DNA of 64,000 bases from Rhizophagus clarus (GCA_015698045.1 BLAL01000054.1:62001-126000), one strand, 5' to 3'; numbered from the stretch's first letter, positions 37,701 through 50,230 are shown. The notes: a model not told the origin generated them from the letters alone. A program made the numbers and translations.

Positions 37701-40700
37701 TGGTCCTTTATATAAACCTCAATTACAACACTACGAAGATTGAGAATAAATGAAAAATTTTTTCCTTATTTAAATATTTTAAAAACAATCTACAAACTTT
37801 CTATTCTCTCATTATAACTTACCAATCATGAACACCTTCAACCATCCTTTTAACAGTATTTTCCAAATCCAAAGTATAATGAAATTTATATTTATCTTTT
37901 TCTTCTTCTTCTTGTTTTTTATCATCACTTGTTTCCTCTTCATCACTTCCTCCATCATATTCGCTCCTATTTACTACAACCAATTTCTTTTGCCTTTCCT
38001 TATTAAAAGGTTCAATTAATTGTCTTATCCGATGTTCATATAATCCAAATATAACCAATTGTCCATTAATTAATGACCCTAAAAGTCCTGTTCTCAAAAA
38101 TTCTTGATCAAAATATTCGGGCTGTTTGGTGTCACCCGGCACAAATATCGGTCGAGCGTGGAAAATTGATTCGGTATGTTTTGGCAAATTCCAAAATCCT
38201 CCAGACAATGATGGTGAATCAACCCATATCTCTCCAACTGTATTAGGTAAACACAATGCCGTTGTTTCTGGATCAACAACTGCTATTGTGGCTATATATT
38301 TAGGTATATTAAAGAAGAATTTTTTAAAAAAAGAAAAAAAACAGAGAAACATTTATGAAATAAGATTTCTCTTACTTTCAGGCATAACAAATCCAAAAGC
38401 TCCAACTTTCATAACACCTTGTTCCCAATCCTTTTCCTTACCCCCCTCTCCGATTCCTATAACAACAACTCGATTTTCTTTCAATTCCTCACGGTCCAAT
38501 AAAAATACTTTCACACCTCGTTCTCCCTCAACTCTATCGTCCAGTCCCTGCACACCCAACAAATCTCCAAAACTTAACACCATTCCTCCATGTTCAGGTA
38601 AACTACTCAATGGAGTCAAAACATCTTTCGGAAGCTGTGCCCCTAATGGTACAAGGAATTGTTCAATAATTTCTTGATTCTTTTGAACATCTATCGTTAA
38701 TGTGTCGATAAACAAAAAGCGTAATGATGACAAGTCTGGTGTTTGCTTTTTCGAAAAATTCAAAGTTGCCAAGGGATCTGATATAAATGATGATACTATT
38801 GGATTCAAGCCTGGATAATCTGCTAATGCAATAGTAGCTTTGTATTTTGAAATACAATTTACCCACAAACCAGGTATATCAGGTCCAAGGCTACCAAGAT
38901 ATACAGTAGTATTACCACAATACACTCCCCATAAGGCACCCAATATTAATCCAACTTGCTGTCTCGGCTCTAAATAACTTAATACTGTATCAACAACTTT
39001 ACCACTCACTTCGTTATTTCCTTCATCTCCGTTATCAGACTGTTGTTTAAAACCTTGATTTCTTTGCTTGTCCAAATATTCTCTCATTTTTAAATCTGTT
39101 ACACTTCCTCTCATAACGTTACATTGCGCCATGATTGTTTGATGACTTATCGCTACTCCTTTTAATTCACCGTTAGGACTCTTTGTGTATTCAATATATG
39201 CCAATTCAGTAACGTTAATTGGTCCAAGTTCATCACCTTTCTTCAAATTTAATGCCCCATATTCATTAGTTTTCCACCAGGTTACATTTGTTGGTAATTC
39301 TTTTTTTTGCGCCAACAAATCTCGTGTAAAAACTTTATGGTTATGTTCTGTAGTTAACGCTAGCTTAGCTTCTGTTGCCTCCAGAATAAACTTAAGTTCT
39401 CTAAATTCTTCCACAGCATTAACTGGTACTGCTACAACACCAGCAAAAAAACACCCATATAGCGCTACTAAAAATTCTAAAATTTCTGCTTTCCTATAAA
39501 TTAATGCTACTCTTTCACCTTTCATTAATCCACTCTCTTTTGAAATTACTTGTGCCATTTTTTCGGCTTTCAAATGTAATTTTTCCCATGTCCATTCATG
39601 CACTTCACGACCTTTTTGGTCCAATACTATGAAGGCTGTCCGTTTCGGGGCCGTCTGGCCTCTATATCTTAATAATGCAGCTACATCTGTGAAATTCGAC
39701 AGTGAAGTTGAAGGATTTAATGGGTCCAAATTTTCAAATGGCAATTCTCGCGGTTCAAATGGCATAAATTGTAATCCTCCTAACTTTGATAATTCCGGAT
39801 CAAACGTTGGCGTTGGATCTAATATTTCTGAATATACCATACTGTTATATAAAGATATTCGATTTCCAACACCTAAAAATAAAAAGGATTAATTTGACAT
39901 CAAAAAACAGATTTCATAAGCAAAAAAAAAAATTATTACTTCTTCCGGGTCTATCATCAGGACTAATCATTCCACCAAACCTTTGTCCGTTCGAGTTTGA
40001 TGTAGTATATATGCTAGATCGTCCTGACCTGATCGAAGCATTGTCATCTTGAATACGTGCGGCTAAATAAGAAATGTCATTAGTATAGTAACAATCATTT
40101 AAAAAGATCGCTCGTTTGCTTTTTTCCTTTCTTATTTCAATTATCGACCATGTTTAATTATACTTACGCAAATAATCATATTCTCCCGTACTCCTAGTAT
40201 ACCCTTTAATACTTGCAGTATCACTTATATCTAAACTTGACCTGGCTCCACTAATACTTCGCGCACGCTCGACAGCATCTTCGCTTACCAAATGTCTTGT
40301 TCTACCAACTGGAACAGATGGTGCAGTTCCTGGAGGAATTTCTATTCCATATGGAGGAGCAGAACGAACTTGTGGTATTTGAGGAGCAATAGGCCTATTT
40401 GGTCTAACAGGAAATCCACTTGTATTTGGTGGAAAATATTGTAACGACGCTTGATGATGATATCCATGTGGAGGCAAAGGAGGGCGCCCTGATGGCTGCA
40501 TTGGCCTAAATTGGGGAGGTGGCGCAGTTCCAAATGGAGCAAAAGAATGATTATATTGATGCGGAGGTCTATAATTCATAGTAGGAATTTGTTGATTGTT
40601 ACTATTGGGATTTAAAGGAGATATCTTAGGCGAAGTGGATGTAGAAGTGGGATTTATATGAATTGGATCAGGTCTTAAATCAGAACTCGTTCTAGGAGGA

Positions 40701-41104
40701 GGTTGATGATGTGAAAAAGCATTATGAGGAAGAGGTGGCTGATTAGCAACGTAATGTTGTACCGAATGGCCAGGATATCGTTGTTGATTTGGATTATATT
40801 GATTTGATTTCGTCGAATAACCACCATCTTGTGGGATATAATAATTTCCACTACTAATACTATTAGTTGGAGAACCGCCTCCATCACCAGCCTCGCTTGT
40901 AATCATTGGGGCTGAATAAATTGAAAGTGTCTCTAATATATCATTAATTTCATGATTTTCTCCTTCAGTATGTTGCCGATATTCCTCAAATAAAGAATTC
41001 TTTTTTTTTTCAAATCCTTTTTTTGTTAATTCGCCTTCTTCATATTCTTGTTCTAATTCTGCTAATCTATCTTGAAACTCTGGCGGTAATGAATTATAAT
41101 CCAT
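34758..41104 (-). CDS. DIP2-family protein (DMAP1-binding domain plus two AMP-binding domains)
   Basis: Exon 1 (41104-40168) starts MDYNSLPPEFQDRLAELEQE and YEEGELTKKGFEKKKNSLFE, a DMAP1-binding domain, followed by a Pro/Gln/His-rich linker. The exon at about 39873-38376 carries the first adenylate-forming domain (AALLRYRGQTAPKRTAFIVL, WTWEKLHLKAEKMAQVI), completed around 38300-37370. The exons at 37303-34758 carry a second (VDVLLWRTQMSPEETAYSIL, HTVLIFPHGIDFVCSIFACM) ending in a Ser/Asn-rich tail. This architecture is that of animal DIP2 and fungal Cmr2. DIP2 proteins are reported to act on specific diacylglycerols and on membrane and cell-wall homeostasis; that is family knowledge. A dozen or so exons are inferred. 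An acidic insert DEEETSDDKKQEEEEKDK lies in the first domain. Confidence 0.88.
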
Positions 41105-41720
41105 TTATTACTTTTTTTTTTTTAGTGCTTAAAATGTTGACAAAATGTCAAGTTGATTAAATAATCTAATAGAGTTTGTATTTACTAAATATTATTTTTC
41201 AATTTGTTTATCAATATATTATATTGTTACTTTAATATAAAACAGGATGAAAACAAGTAAATTGTATGGTTTTAATTGCTTTTATTGTAAAAGTTCTATT
41301 ATTTGATCAATATTGGTTAAAATTTATTACTAAAAGACAGTTACTATAAACAAATCTATCACGGGGAGAAGTTGATTAAACCGCTTCTTAACATCTACAT
41401 TAAATAAGAGGAAAGAAGCTTAATATGTTTTAGGTCAGGCAAAGATTAAGGGAAACTAATCATCTTACTAGTAAAAATCAAGGAAGTACAATCTGGCCAA
41501 TAATAAAGACTTACTGAAAACAATTTCAAACCGAAAAAGTCGGTCAACGACGCTTTTTAGCAGAATCAGTCTAAAATAGCTTAGTCGCTTTCTAAAATAT
41601 CGGTATGAAATAATAAAACGACTTTGGAAAAAATGTAATATATATCAATATACAAATAAATTCAACAAAAATTAATTAAATGTGCAGTCACGTGAATCAG
41701 AGAAAAAGTTTACCAAAACA
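41105..41720. other. Upstream region of the DIP2-family gene
   Basis: AT-rich with a poly-A/T block at the start codon. AGTCGGTCAACGACGC and ATCGGTATG words appear near 41540-41605 but no recognised motif. No gene is seen. Confidence 0.4.
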
Positions 41721-42202
41721 GGGGGTCGTCTAAAGCGGGGGTTAAGTCGCCCGATTTATGAGATTTTTGGCCCGCATTACGGCATTAAGAAATTTCGAAT
41801 GTGACAAATAGTGATGTAATATATAGAATTTTATTAACCGAAAAATTTCTAAGTTGCCAGAATACTTAATAAAAATGAAAGAGTAGGGATGACAAATATT
41901 TTACTATAATCACATAATTTTTCCGCTTTAAACTACCCCAGAAAAATTCTTTGACACGTGATTTTTGGTCAGCGTTATGCAGAGTTATGCACTGACATGT
42001 GATAGTGTCAGATACACCTGTGACAAATAGTGGTGTGACAAATATGTTTTTACTAGGCATGAAAAAACTGTCTTTTAAATACTTATGAATAATGGAAGAG
42101 TGGAAGTGTGACACAAGTGTAACAAAAATTTTATATGATTATATGATAGAAGAATTTTTCTGGGTACCTTTGGTATTATTTCTGCTTTAGACTGACATCC
42201 TT
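41721..42202. mobile_element. MITE family 3, copy B, apparently composite
   Basis: 41721-41939 matches the family at 15264-15489 and is bounded by GGTCGTCTAAAGCGGG and the inverse of GGGGTAGTTTAAAGCGG. Directly after it, 41937-42166 has its own inverted ends (CCCCAGAAAAATTCTTTGAC and the inverse of TACCCAGAAAAATTCTTCT). At 42190-42202 a third CTTTAGACTGACATCC copy of the outer end appears. I read this as one element carrying a second MITE, or two abutting relatives. Confidence 0.6.
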
Positions 42203-42244
42203 AAAACAGGAAATAATTAGATTTGAAAAAGTTTACATTTGATA

Positions 42245-42382
42245 TACCATACCATTCCAAAATTAAACAACCCCAAAAATAAGAAACCCTGGCTCACATT
42301 ATTGCGATTTTGACCAGAGTTATGACCACTTTGGCCAGAATTAAGTACAAAAAGTGTTGTTTAATTTCGGAATAGTATGGTA
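42245..42382. mobile_element. Short MITE (138 bp) with 27-bp inverted ends
   Basis: The left end TACCATACCATTCCAAAATT (then AAACAAC) and the right end, inverted, TACCATACTATTCCGAAATT (then AAACAAC) differ at two of 27 positions. The interior holds GACCAGAGTTATGACCACTT and GGCCAGAATTAAG, the word family seen elsewhere in the window. Confidence 0.8.
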
Positions 42383-45054
42383 CTTAAAAAAACAAAAATA
42401 AAGAATCAGAGTAAAATTAGCATTTATTAAAAATATTTTATGAATGGAAATAATTAGTAATTATTATTGAAAATATTACTATACCAACAAATTCAATAAA
42501 TTTAAAAATAATATTAAATATTTAAAATAATATAAAATTAATTATTTCTAAAAATCATAATTATTTTTTTTTTATTGATATTAATATAAGTTATATAACT
42601 TACAAATTATATAAGTCTAATAAAATAATTACTTAATACTTTAAAATTACAATTAAAATAGCATTTTACAAAAAAATTAATAATACAAAAATAATTAATA
42701 CTTTAAAAATACACTAGTCAAAAAAGGACAATTCAGCCTAAATTTGACCAAGTCGAATATAGGTTGAATGACGATCTAACCTATGTCAAATTGAGGCCAA
42801 TTTTTTTGGCGCATTTAGTGTGCCAATCGTCTCAAATTTGGAAAGAAAATTCGACCATCATTTTACCTATATTAGGACATTATTACATATTTATTCGACC
42901 CTAAAAAAACTATATTCGACTACTGTATGTAATCCGAATATAATTGATAAATAGGTCGAACTAGAGGTTTTTCAAAGTCGAATAATAAAGCATCATTTTG
43001 TATTTTATAAGCAAATAAAAACCATTTATTTTATATATATTGACGTATATAGTATATAGTAATATAAGATAATTATATAAACCAACCTGCATATGATTAA
43101 CCGTACAAAAAAAATATAAAATATCCAGTAATAATTATATAACCAAAAAAATAAATATAAAATATACTAATAATATTCGTCTGCATCAAATATTTCATGG
43201 AGTTCTTCGTTTTCTGTAGCCCTTCCTTTTCCTTTTCGGTTTTTTTCAGCTTTTTGTTGCTAATATGATACAACATATGATATAAACAAAATTAATTAAT
43301 GATATTTGTGACGTAAAAATATTAAAATAATTCAACTTACTGTTGTCAAACTTTCGCCGATTTCATTCAAATCTTCAGGTCTAGTTGAATTCATTTTCGC
43401 CGAATTTAACAAGAAATCTGAATATGGCTCTGTTAAATTTGATTCTATTGGCACATGATCCTTGTAAGATTGAATCAAATCATCAACCATGTCGTTATAT
43501 TCGCTAACGCCAATTGTTTCATTTGTTTCATCTGTCTCGTACATTTTCATTTTATCAAGCGCCCATTCAGGCGCATTCTCGAGAGGTTTACTAGACATGA
43601 AGTAAATATCATCATTATAAATTCGCTCCTGTTACTTTTTTGCGCGTTGAATATATTCTGCTTCAGGGTCTAATATGTCTCGTAATAGCTGTTTTAACTA
43701 TTAAAACAAAGATAAACAAATATCGAATAAATATTAAAATAGGTTAGGAGCAATAATCACTTTAATACCTCGTTTGAACGCCATGACCGATCATATACAT
43801 GCAAGAACTGCTTATTATCAGGCAATTTCTGTCTTGAATCGTCTTCAGAATCTGATTGCTCAATGGAATGACAATCATTCTGTACAAGCATTGGTAATAA
43901 TTCATCTTTATCAAATTCCTTTATGTTAGCATCATTTCTTTCGTATAATTTTATTGCCGCCTTTACTCGTCTATTTTTTTTCTGTTGAATATATAAAGAT
44001 TAATTTCAAATGACTAAAAAGAAGTGCATTAAAATAAAATACTGCTCACTTCAGACAATCACGCATTCACGTGCATCCTACGGTCGACTTTGACTAATTG
44101 GCCTGATAGTTGTTTCCGTTATCTATCTCTTTTATGCTTGTGAATCGATCATAACCAGTTTGACAATTGGGTTACAGACGGATTATAATGTCCACTCATC
44201 AACCTCTTTAATTCAGGTATCAATTTTTCATATATCTTTGCTATCTGTTCACTAAAAGTCTTACCGTAATCCAACCGATATTCTTCAGGTATTTGACCTT
44301 TCAAGAGGTTCTTCATTTCGTCCTAAACAATAAGAGGAAATAATAAAAGCTGTATATATACATTAACACAATTCAGCTGCAAATAGTCTTGTAAAATTCT
44401 TACTCTTGCAGCTGAAGCGGCAACTTCATCAGGCGATTTCTCTCTCAATTTTAATCTTTTATTGGGGCGTTTTAGTGAATATTGCTATGGAGAATCGATA
44501 GTCTTTCGAGGTGTGCGAAGTTGCTTGAGCTGTTGAAGTTCTTCTTGGAGAGTTTTATTCTCTTCACATAATTGGTTTGATTCATCACCAAAAATTTCAT
44601 TAAACTGCCGTAGTAAGGAATTCTTCTCCTCGACCCTACGAATACAGTCTTGCAAATTATCTATTTTTTGTTTCATTTCTGATACTTTGACCTTTTCCTA
44701 ATTCAATTCATTCTGTAGTTGAAGGGTTTCATTTTTTAAATTTCCTAGCTCTAAATTACCTATTTTAAATTATAAGGATATGTATCGAATCGTAACGAAC
44801 AGATGTAATATAATAAATATTAAAATATAACAAAAAATTCAGTTTACCCGCTTCTTTATTACTTGGTCAAACATTTCTTGGTGCTTCTTCTTCATGATGT
44901 GAACAGTAACTTTTCGGTACATTAATATTAGGATATCTTTTAATAATATCAGAAGTTCGTTGAGATTGAGTTTAAGTTTGACTTAATGAAGCTAAAATAT
45001 CTTGCAAAACAATGAGTCTAAAGGGAACTGTAGTATTAGTATTTAGTGATGTTG

Positions 45055-45345
45055 GTGTTAAAGCAATATTTTGTGGTGTGGCAATATTTCGTGGTGTAGA
45101 CAAGGCGGTGGTATTAGTTGGTGTTGACGCTTGTGGTGTGGCAATATTTCGTGGTGTAGTATTAGTTGGTGTCAACGCTCATGGTGTGGCAATATTTCGT
45201 GGTGTAGTATTAGCTGGTGTTGACGCTCGTGATGTGGCAATATTTCGTGGTATAGTATTAGTTGGTGTTGACGCTCGTGGTGTGGCAATATTTCGTGGTG
45301 TAGTATTAATTGGTGTTGACGCTCGTAATGTGGCAATATTTCGTG
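45055..45345 (-). repeat. 48-bp tandem repeat encoding a 16-residue unit
   Basis: About six copies of a 48-bp unit, plus strand GGTGTTGACGCTCGTGGTGT then GGCAATATTTCGTGGTGTAG then TATTAGTT, lie in the split accessory gene. Read on the minus strand, each encodes TPTNTTPRNIATPRAS with small changes. Partial copies near 59410-59460 lie on the other side of the Polinton. Confidence 0.85.
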
Positions 45346-45360
45346 ATGTAGATGAAACGG

Positions 45361-46365
45361 ATATAGAACAAAATGGGGATTCTGGAGTCAGATTTTCGTA
45401 TAGGTATATTTAGTGTAAGCCTCTCCCGGCTTATTTCCCGATATACGAAATTTATGTAATCTTTTTGAGATCCAAATTCGTTTGCAACCTCAGGAAACAT
45501 ATCGAAATCTAATATCGAATTCAGAGTTAAGATCAAGCTGGGTTCAAATCCTGTTAACATACCCATCTTGCCCAAATTTTTTGTTTACAAGATAAAGAAG
45601 AACACCATCTTTGTTAACGCGCTGGCTGATTTTTAATCTCAAATAATATAACAAAAAAGTATGCTATATTGCTTGACTTTAAAAAAGGCCAAGAGCACCG
45701 AGGACCAAAGTGTCCAAGTGTGCTCACAGGCCGCAAATGCAAGCTCATTTTGCATATCAGATTTTATGTTATCCTAGATTTAATTCTAAAGCTGATTCAT
45801 TGATAAAATCAAAAATTTTTTCGTATGACTTAGTGAAGCTAAATCATACGAAAAATGGATAACAGGAAAGAGTTCTAAATATTATTCTACTATATTTTAG
45901 CATATAAGTAATTTTTTGATATGCAAGAAACTATTCTAAAGCCATTTCTATTACCAAACATTAAGACAAATAAGTCATACGAAAAATTTTATAAGTCATA
46001 CAAAAAAAATTAAGTCATACGAAAAAAATTACACCTATAAGTCTCACCTCTAAATCATACGAAAAATTGCTAACTATTCTGAGTACACCGAGCCTTATCC
46101 TGAAGTATGTTAACATATTGAATCACATAGTATCCTTTAACATGCAATAAACACAGTCCTGAAGTAGAACCAGTAGGCTTACCACATTCACTACAAGGGA
46201 TGCGTGGCTTAGCCTTCCAATGTAAATGGCATCCTTCTGGTCACATGCAGGGGACTTCATGGGCCTTGCCAGTATTAAGTAAGTATGGACATAAATATTC
46301 TCCGATCATTTTCACTATATAGGGAAATAATTAATTAAAAAGAAAAATCTGTAAGGGTAATATAT
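45361..46365 (+). repeat. Polinton left terminal inverted repeat
   Basis: It is the reverse complement of 58397-59401 apart from scattered differences. It holds a copy of the small Cys-rich ORF (46305-46066, minus), here broken by TGA where the right copy has CGA. It also carries several TAAGTCATACGAAAAA motifs, including a TTTCGTATGACTTAG...CTAAATCATACGAAAA palindrome near 45826-45855. Confidence 0.92.
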
Positions 46366-46381
46366 AAAAAACTTTTACACA

Positions 46382-46765
46382 ATGAGTACACAAAATCAAT
46401 TAGCAGATACCAAGCCTACATATCAAGAAATCGAACAGGCATTAATAAATGTAGTCAAGGCAGGGATCTACTATAGAAAACCAAAAGATGGTAAATTCAT
46501 GCAATCATACAAAGAGCGAATTAAAAAATTATGCCAGGCAGAAGATCCCCAAGAATATGTTCTCAAACTAGCCATGACCATATTTCCTAATGAAGCCAAA
46601 TATCATAAAGTCAAAGATGACTACAAAGAATTCTACGGGAAGGATCCAAAGATTCTTAATACCATTATAGAACTATATAAATTATACTATAAATTAGCCA
46701 AAGATTATTTTATTACCAATAAACAAGTTGATGAAGAGACAGAAGACTTCTTATCATCACTTTAG
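46382..46765 (+). CDS. Small helical Polinton protein, function unknown
   Basis: A 127-residue intact ORF begins 16 bp inside the left terminal repeat (MSTQNQLADTKPTYQEIEQA) and ends DEETEDFLSSL, four bases before the integrase stop on the other strand. It is Lys- and Tyr-rich, predicted all-helical, with no signal peptide, membrane segment or zinc motif. I do not recognise a family. Its position next to the terminus is shared with no known Polinton core gene that I can name. Protein-like composition and the absence of stops in an otherwise decaying element support it as a real gene. Confidence 0.7.
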   Translation: MSTQNQLADTKPTYQEIEQALINVVKAGIYYRKPKDGKFMQSYKERIKKLCQAEDPQEYVLKLAMTIFPNEAKYHKVKDDYKEFYGKDPKILNTIIELYKLYYKLAKDYFITNKQVDEETEDFLSSL

Positions 46766-46769
46766 AGAT

Positions 46770-47906
46770 TTAATTCGTGAGCACCCACTGGGGAAGCAAT
46801 TCAGTATCAAAGGAAATAACCATTAACTCTTCTCGCACAAAAGATCTTTCAGGATGTTTGACTACATAATCATCATCATCAGTTAGTCCAAAGGGGACTT
46901 CTTCCAGCCAGTACAAGATCGGCTGATTTTTTTGCATCATAGATTCCCGAATATGATAAATACGTGGAGACCAATTCAAGTCATCAGCACGACGCCTCCC
47001 ATCCTCTAAATCAATAGGATACAACAAATATCTTACTAATACATCGCTAGAAAGCTTTTCCTCATCAAAGCCTATAGGACCATCCCGAAGGTAAGAAGGC
47101 TTAGCAAAGACCTCTTTTTCCTTTATTGCATCAACAGGAGAAATACCAAGTTGACGTGTGATAGAATTATTAATGTTCTCAACAACTATCGGCAAATTCT
47201 TTACCCAAGCCTTGGATCGTCTATTTAAAGTCAAGAGATCAGAAGCATCCTGGGAAGAAAATAGCTTTTCAACTAAGGTGCGATTATACCTTTCAACAAT
47301 ACCCATAGTATGCTTAGATTTGGCCTTCTGAATTTTTACGCCATGCTCTTTCATTATTTTCTCACAATCACCTTTAAACTCTGATCCTCTATCAGTAATT
47401 AATAATTTTGGCCAGACCAAAAGACATTCAGGATCATCATAGATTTTCTCAAGTGATCGAGCAATAGTAGCAGAAGTTAAGATTCCCTGCCTATCCTTAA
47501 CACTATATGCACCAATAGGGATAGAGGCTTTATATCTCGAAGTCACGTCAACCATATTAAGGCAAAAAAGATAGGTAACTCGTCCTACTTTGTCATAGGG
47601 CATGTAAAGAACATCTGCCTGATGGACTTCATTGGGAGTAGTAATAAAGGTAAAACTTGCACGAGAGATATATTTAGGACGAGGCTTATGTATTTGGTGT
47701 ATAGCTTGTCTCTCAAGCCAGTCCTCCACTTCATCTAAACTAAAATCATACCCAGCTTTAAGAGAAGCTTCATGTAATTTTTTAACATTTCAATAATAAC
47801 CAATAGGCTGATAATAAATCTTTTTCAAAGCAATAGAAATATCAAGATTTCAAGTTTCACCAGAATCTATAGAAATAATAGGTAATAATGGGAGTTGAGC
47901 AGACAT
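46770..47906 (-). pseudogene. Polinton integrase (retroviral-type DDE), two in-frame stops
   Basis: The frame opens at ATG 47906 (MSAQLPLLPIISIDSG) and runs 378 codons to 46770. TGA codons at 47852-47850 and 47792-47790 each sit one C-to-T change from CGA; downstream the frame is clean. The core shows HQADVLYMPYDKVGRVTYLF, ITDRGSEFKGDCEKIMKEHG and HTMGIVERYNRTLVEKLF, so all three acidic DDE residues are present. An N-terminal EDWLERQAIHQIHKPRPKYI and a C-terminal ERSFVREELMVI module match Polinton c-integrases, which join element ends to target DNA. The first 19 bp overlap the divergent coiled-coil ORF. Initiation downstream of the stops is possible but would remove the N-terminal domain. Confidence 0.88.
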
Positions 47907-48657
47907 ATCTTGAACAACTAAACAGCAACTTTGATTTAGGGATAAAGTTAGTACAAAAGAAAATCCGCAAACTTGAAGAGGAAATTAAAGCCTGTGAGCG
48001 ATATATTTCTCATCTTGAAAAGAATATACAATCTTATGATGATGAAGTTAATCAGCTAAAGGATAAATGTAAGGTTATTCTAAGTGAACTTAAAAAATGT
48101 CAGGATCACCTGGAGCTAAAAGAGGAGGCATTAGTTATTCAAGATAATCGAATTATCCAGCTAGAAGACACAATAGATAAACTTAAATCTTGTATACAAG
48201 AATTATCTAAATCTAGTAATAAACATTCTGAAGAAGAACAAGAAAATATGGCAATACCTGATATTTTAATAAATATCGCTACAGTACTAGATCGGGTGGA
48301 AGCATATATTGATGGAGATACATTATTTAACCCAAAAAATACATTAAATGGAATACGAATCTCATTAACAACTGCTCGTGGACTTATGCAAAGACATGCT
48401 CAAGATGCTATTAACATGCAAGGTCAGCTTATTTCTGCTCATGGTCTGCTTAATAATACCTATGGTCAGATAAATAACCTTATGAATGATATGGCAAATG
48501 TTAGAAATGAATGTCTTCGAAGAGCTCAGCTACTGACTTTGGCATATAATAATGAGGCAAATGAGCGGCGACGTTGGTGGCAAATAGCTCAAGATAGGCA
48601 AACTAATGGTCAAAGAATAGCCTTAAGAAAATAAAACCGAATAAATGTACTAGTAGG

Positions 48658-50230
48658 TAAGGATGGGTCCGCAAATAATTTCCAAAATCCGCAATATTGC
48701 GGATTTTGGAGTTGAATTGCGGTTAGTAACCCGCAATTCCGCAATTCTGATTGGCTGATAATTAAATTTTTTTCTAATGTCTTTAAACGATAATTTAATA
48801 AAAAACACACTGTTTTTATAAATATAAATTTAATCAAAAAAAATTTTTTAATAAATTTATTTATTTATTATTTATTAGAAACAATAAACCATAATTTCTG
48901 AAATGGCGTAGCTGCGCCAAAAACTAAATCAAATACAGACAACAATGACGAACAATACTACTAATCAAAGTTCCGGCCAGAATCTACAAAAAAAAGTAGT
49001 GAAAGAACGTTAATAACGTTCTTACATAAGAAAAAACACAAAAAACCCCTGCTTCCCCCTCTAGAAACACCTACCGGTCTCCATTTCCAAGTTCCAGGCC
49101 GGAATCTACAAAAAAAGAAGAAAAGAACGTTAATAAACGTTCTTACATAAAAAAAACAAAAAAACTCGCTTCCCCCCTTTAAAATACTCACCGGTCTCCA
49201 TTTTCAAGTTTAAGGCCGGAATCTACAAAAAAAAAGAAGTAAAAGAACGTTAATAAACGTTCTTACATAAAAAAAACAAAAAAAAACTCCGCCTCCCCTC
49301 TAGAAACACCTACCGGTTTCCATTTCCAAGTTTCAGGCCGGAATCTACAAAAAAAAGAAGTAAAAGAACGTTAATAAACGTTCTTACATAAAAAAAACAA
49401 AAAAAACCGCTTCCCCCTCCCTTTAAAATACTCACCGGTCTCCATTTCCAAGTTCCAGGCTGGAATCTACAAAAAAAAGAAGTAAAAGAACGTTAATAAA
49501 CGTTCTTACATAAAAAAAAACCAAAAAAAACCCGCTTCCCCTCTAGAAACACCTACTGGTCTCCATTTCCAAGTTCCAGGCCAGAATCTACAAAAAAAAG
49601 AAGAAAAGAACGTTAATAAACGTTCTTACATAAAAAAAACAAAAAAACCCACTTTCCCCCCTTTAAAATACTCACCGGTCTCCATTTCCAAGTTCCAGGC
49701 CGGAATTTACAAAAAAAAGAACGGTGAATTTTTATTTAAAATGAAAAAAAAAATATTTAAAATTGCGTAATGCAATTCTTAGTTGATTTGTACTATGCTG
49801 TCCGATAATCTAATCCAGATCATTAATAACCGTCGAATTAACCGGTCGATATGTTTTTTCTAAAAAATAAACTGATTTTTTTAAAAAATTTTATTAATGA
49901 AAAACCGAATTTTTTTTACTTTTAGTAATAAGAAGAAATCGGTTTCTTTATTAATTAATTAAAAAAATTATATTTATTAAAAATAATTATTCTTTTTTTT
50001 GCGGGCAATCCGCAATTTTGCAAATGTTCCGCAATTTCGTAAAATACCGCAATTCAACCGCAATTGAATTGCGGTACTTTGGATCATTTGCGGAATTGCA
50101 GAATATTTGCGGAATTGCGGACAATTGCGGATTGCGGATTTGCGGATATTTAGACTTCAAAATCTGCAATGTTCCGCAATACCGCAAATTGCAATTATTC
50201 CGCAATTGCCTATTTGCGGCACCATCCTTA
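48658..50230. mobile_element. hAT-like MITE family 2, copy B, 8-bp duplication CTAGTAGG
   Basis: The ends are TAAGGATGGGTCCGCAAA and its inverse relative TTTGCGGCACCATCCTTA, with CTAGTAGG at 48650-48657 and 50231-50238. The outer ~120 bp match copies A and C (GCGGAATTGCGG dyads), but the centre is replaced by a different ~120-bp satellite and AT-rich sequence. The element is in the coiled-coil gene of the Polinton. Confidence 0.9.
48966..49715. repeat. Satellite of ~120-bp units inside the MITE
   Basis: Six to seven units each contain AAGTTCCAGGCCGGAATCTA, an A-run, AAAGAACGTTAATAAACGTT, CTTACATAAAAAAAAC, and then a CCGGTCTCCATTTCC end. Units alternate between CTCTAGAAACACCTACCGGT and CTTTAAAATACTCACCGGT versions, giving a ~240-bp higher-order period. 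AGAACGTTAATAAACGTTCT is itself a palindrome able to form a hairpin. Confidence 0.85.

Noticed and set aside
40342..40887. Two minus-strand frames of 66-70 codons inside the DIP2-like exon 1
   Set aside because: The main frame of exon 1 is longer and has the DMAP1-binding domain; these are alternative-frame shadows of its repeat-rich linker.
45012..45413. 133-codon plus-strand frame of Val/Gly-rich repeats
   Set aside because: It is the antisense shadow of the 16-residue repeat in the split accessory gene and crosses the Polinton border.
48966..49715. CRISPR-like array
   Set aside because: Units are ~120 bp without short constant repeats separated by unique spacers. It is a satellite inside a eukaryotic MITE.
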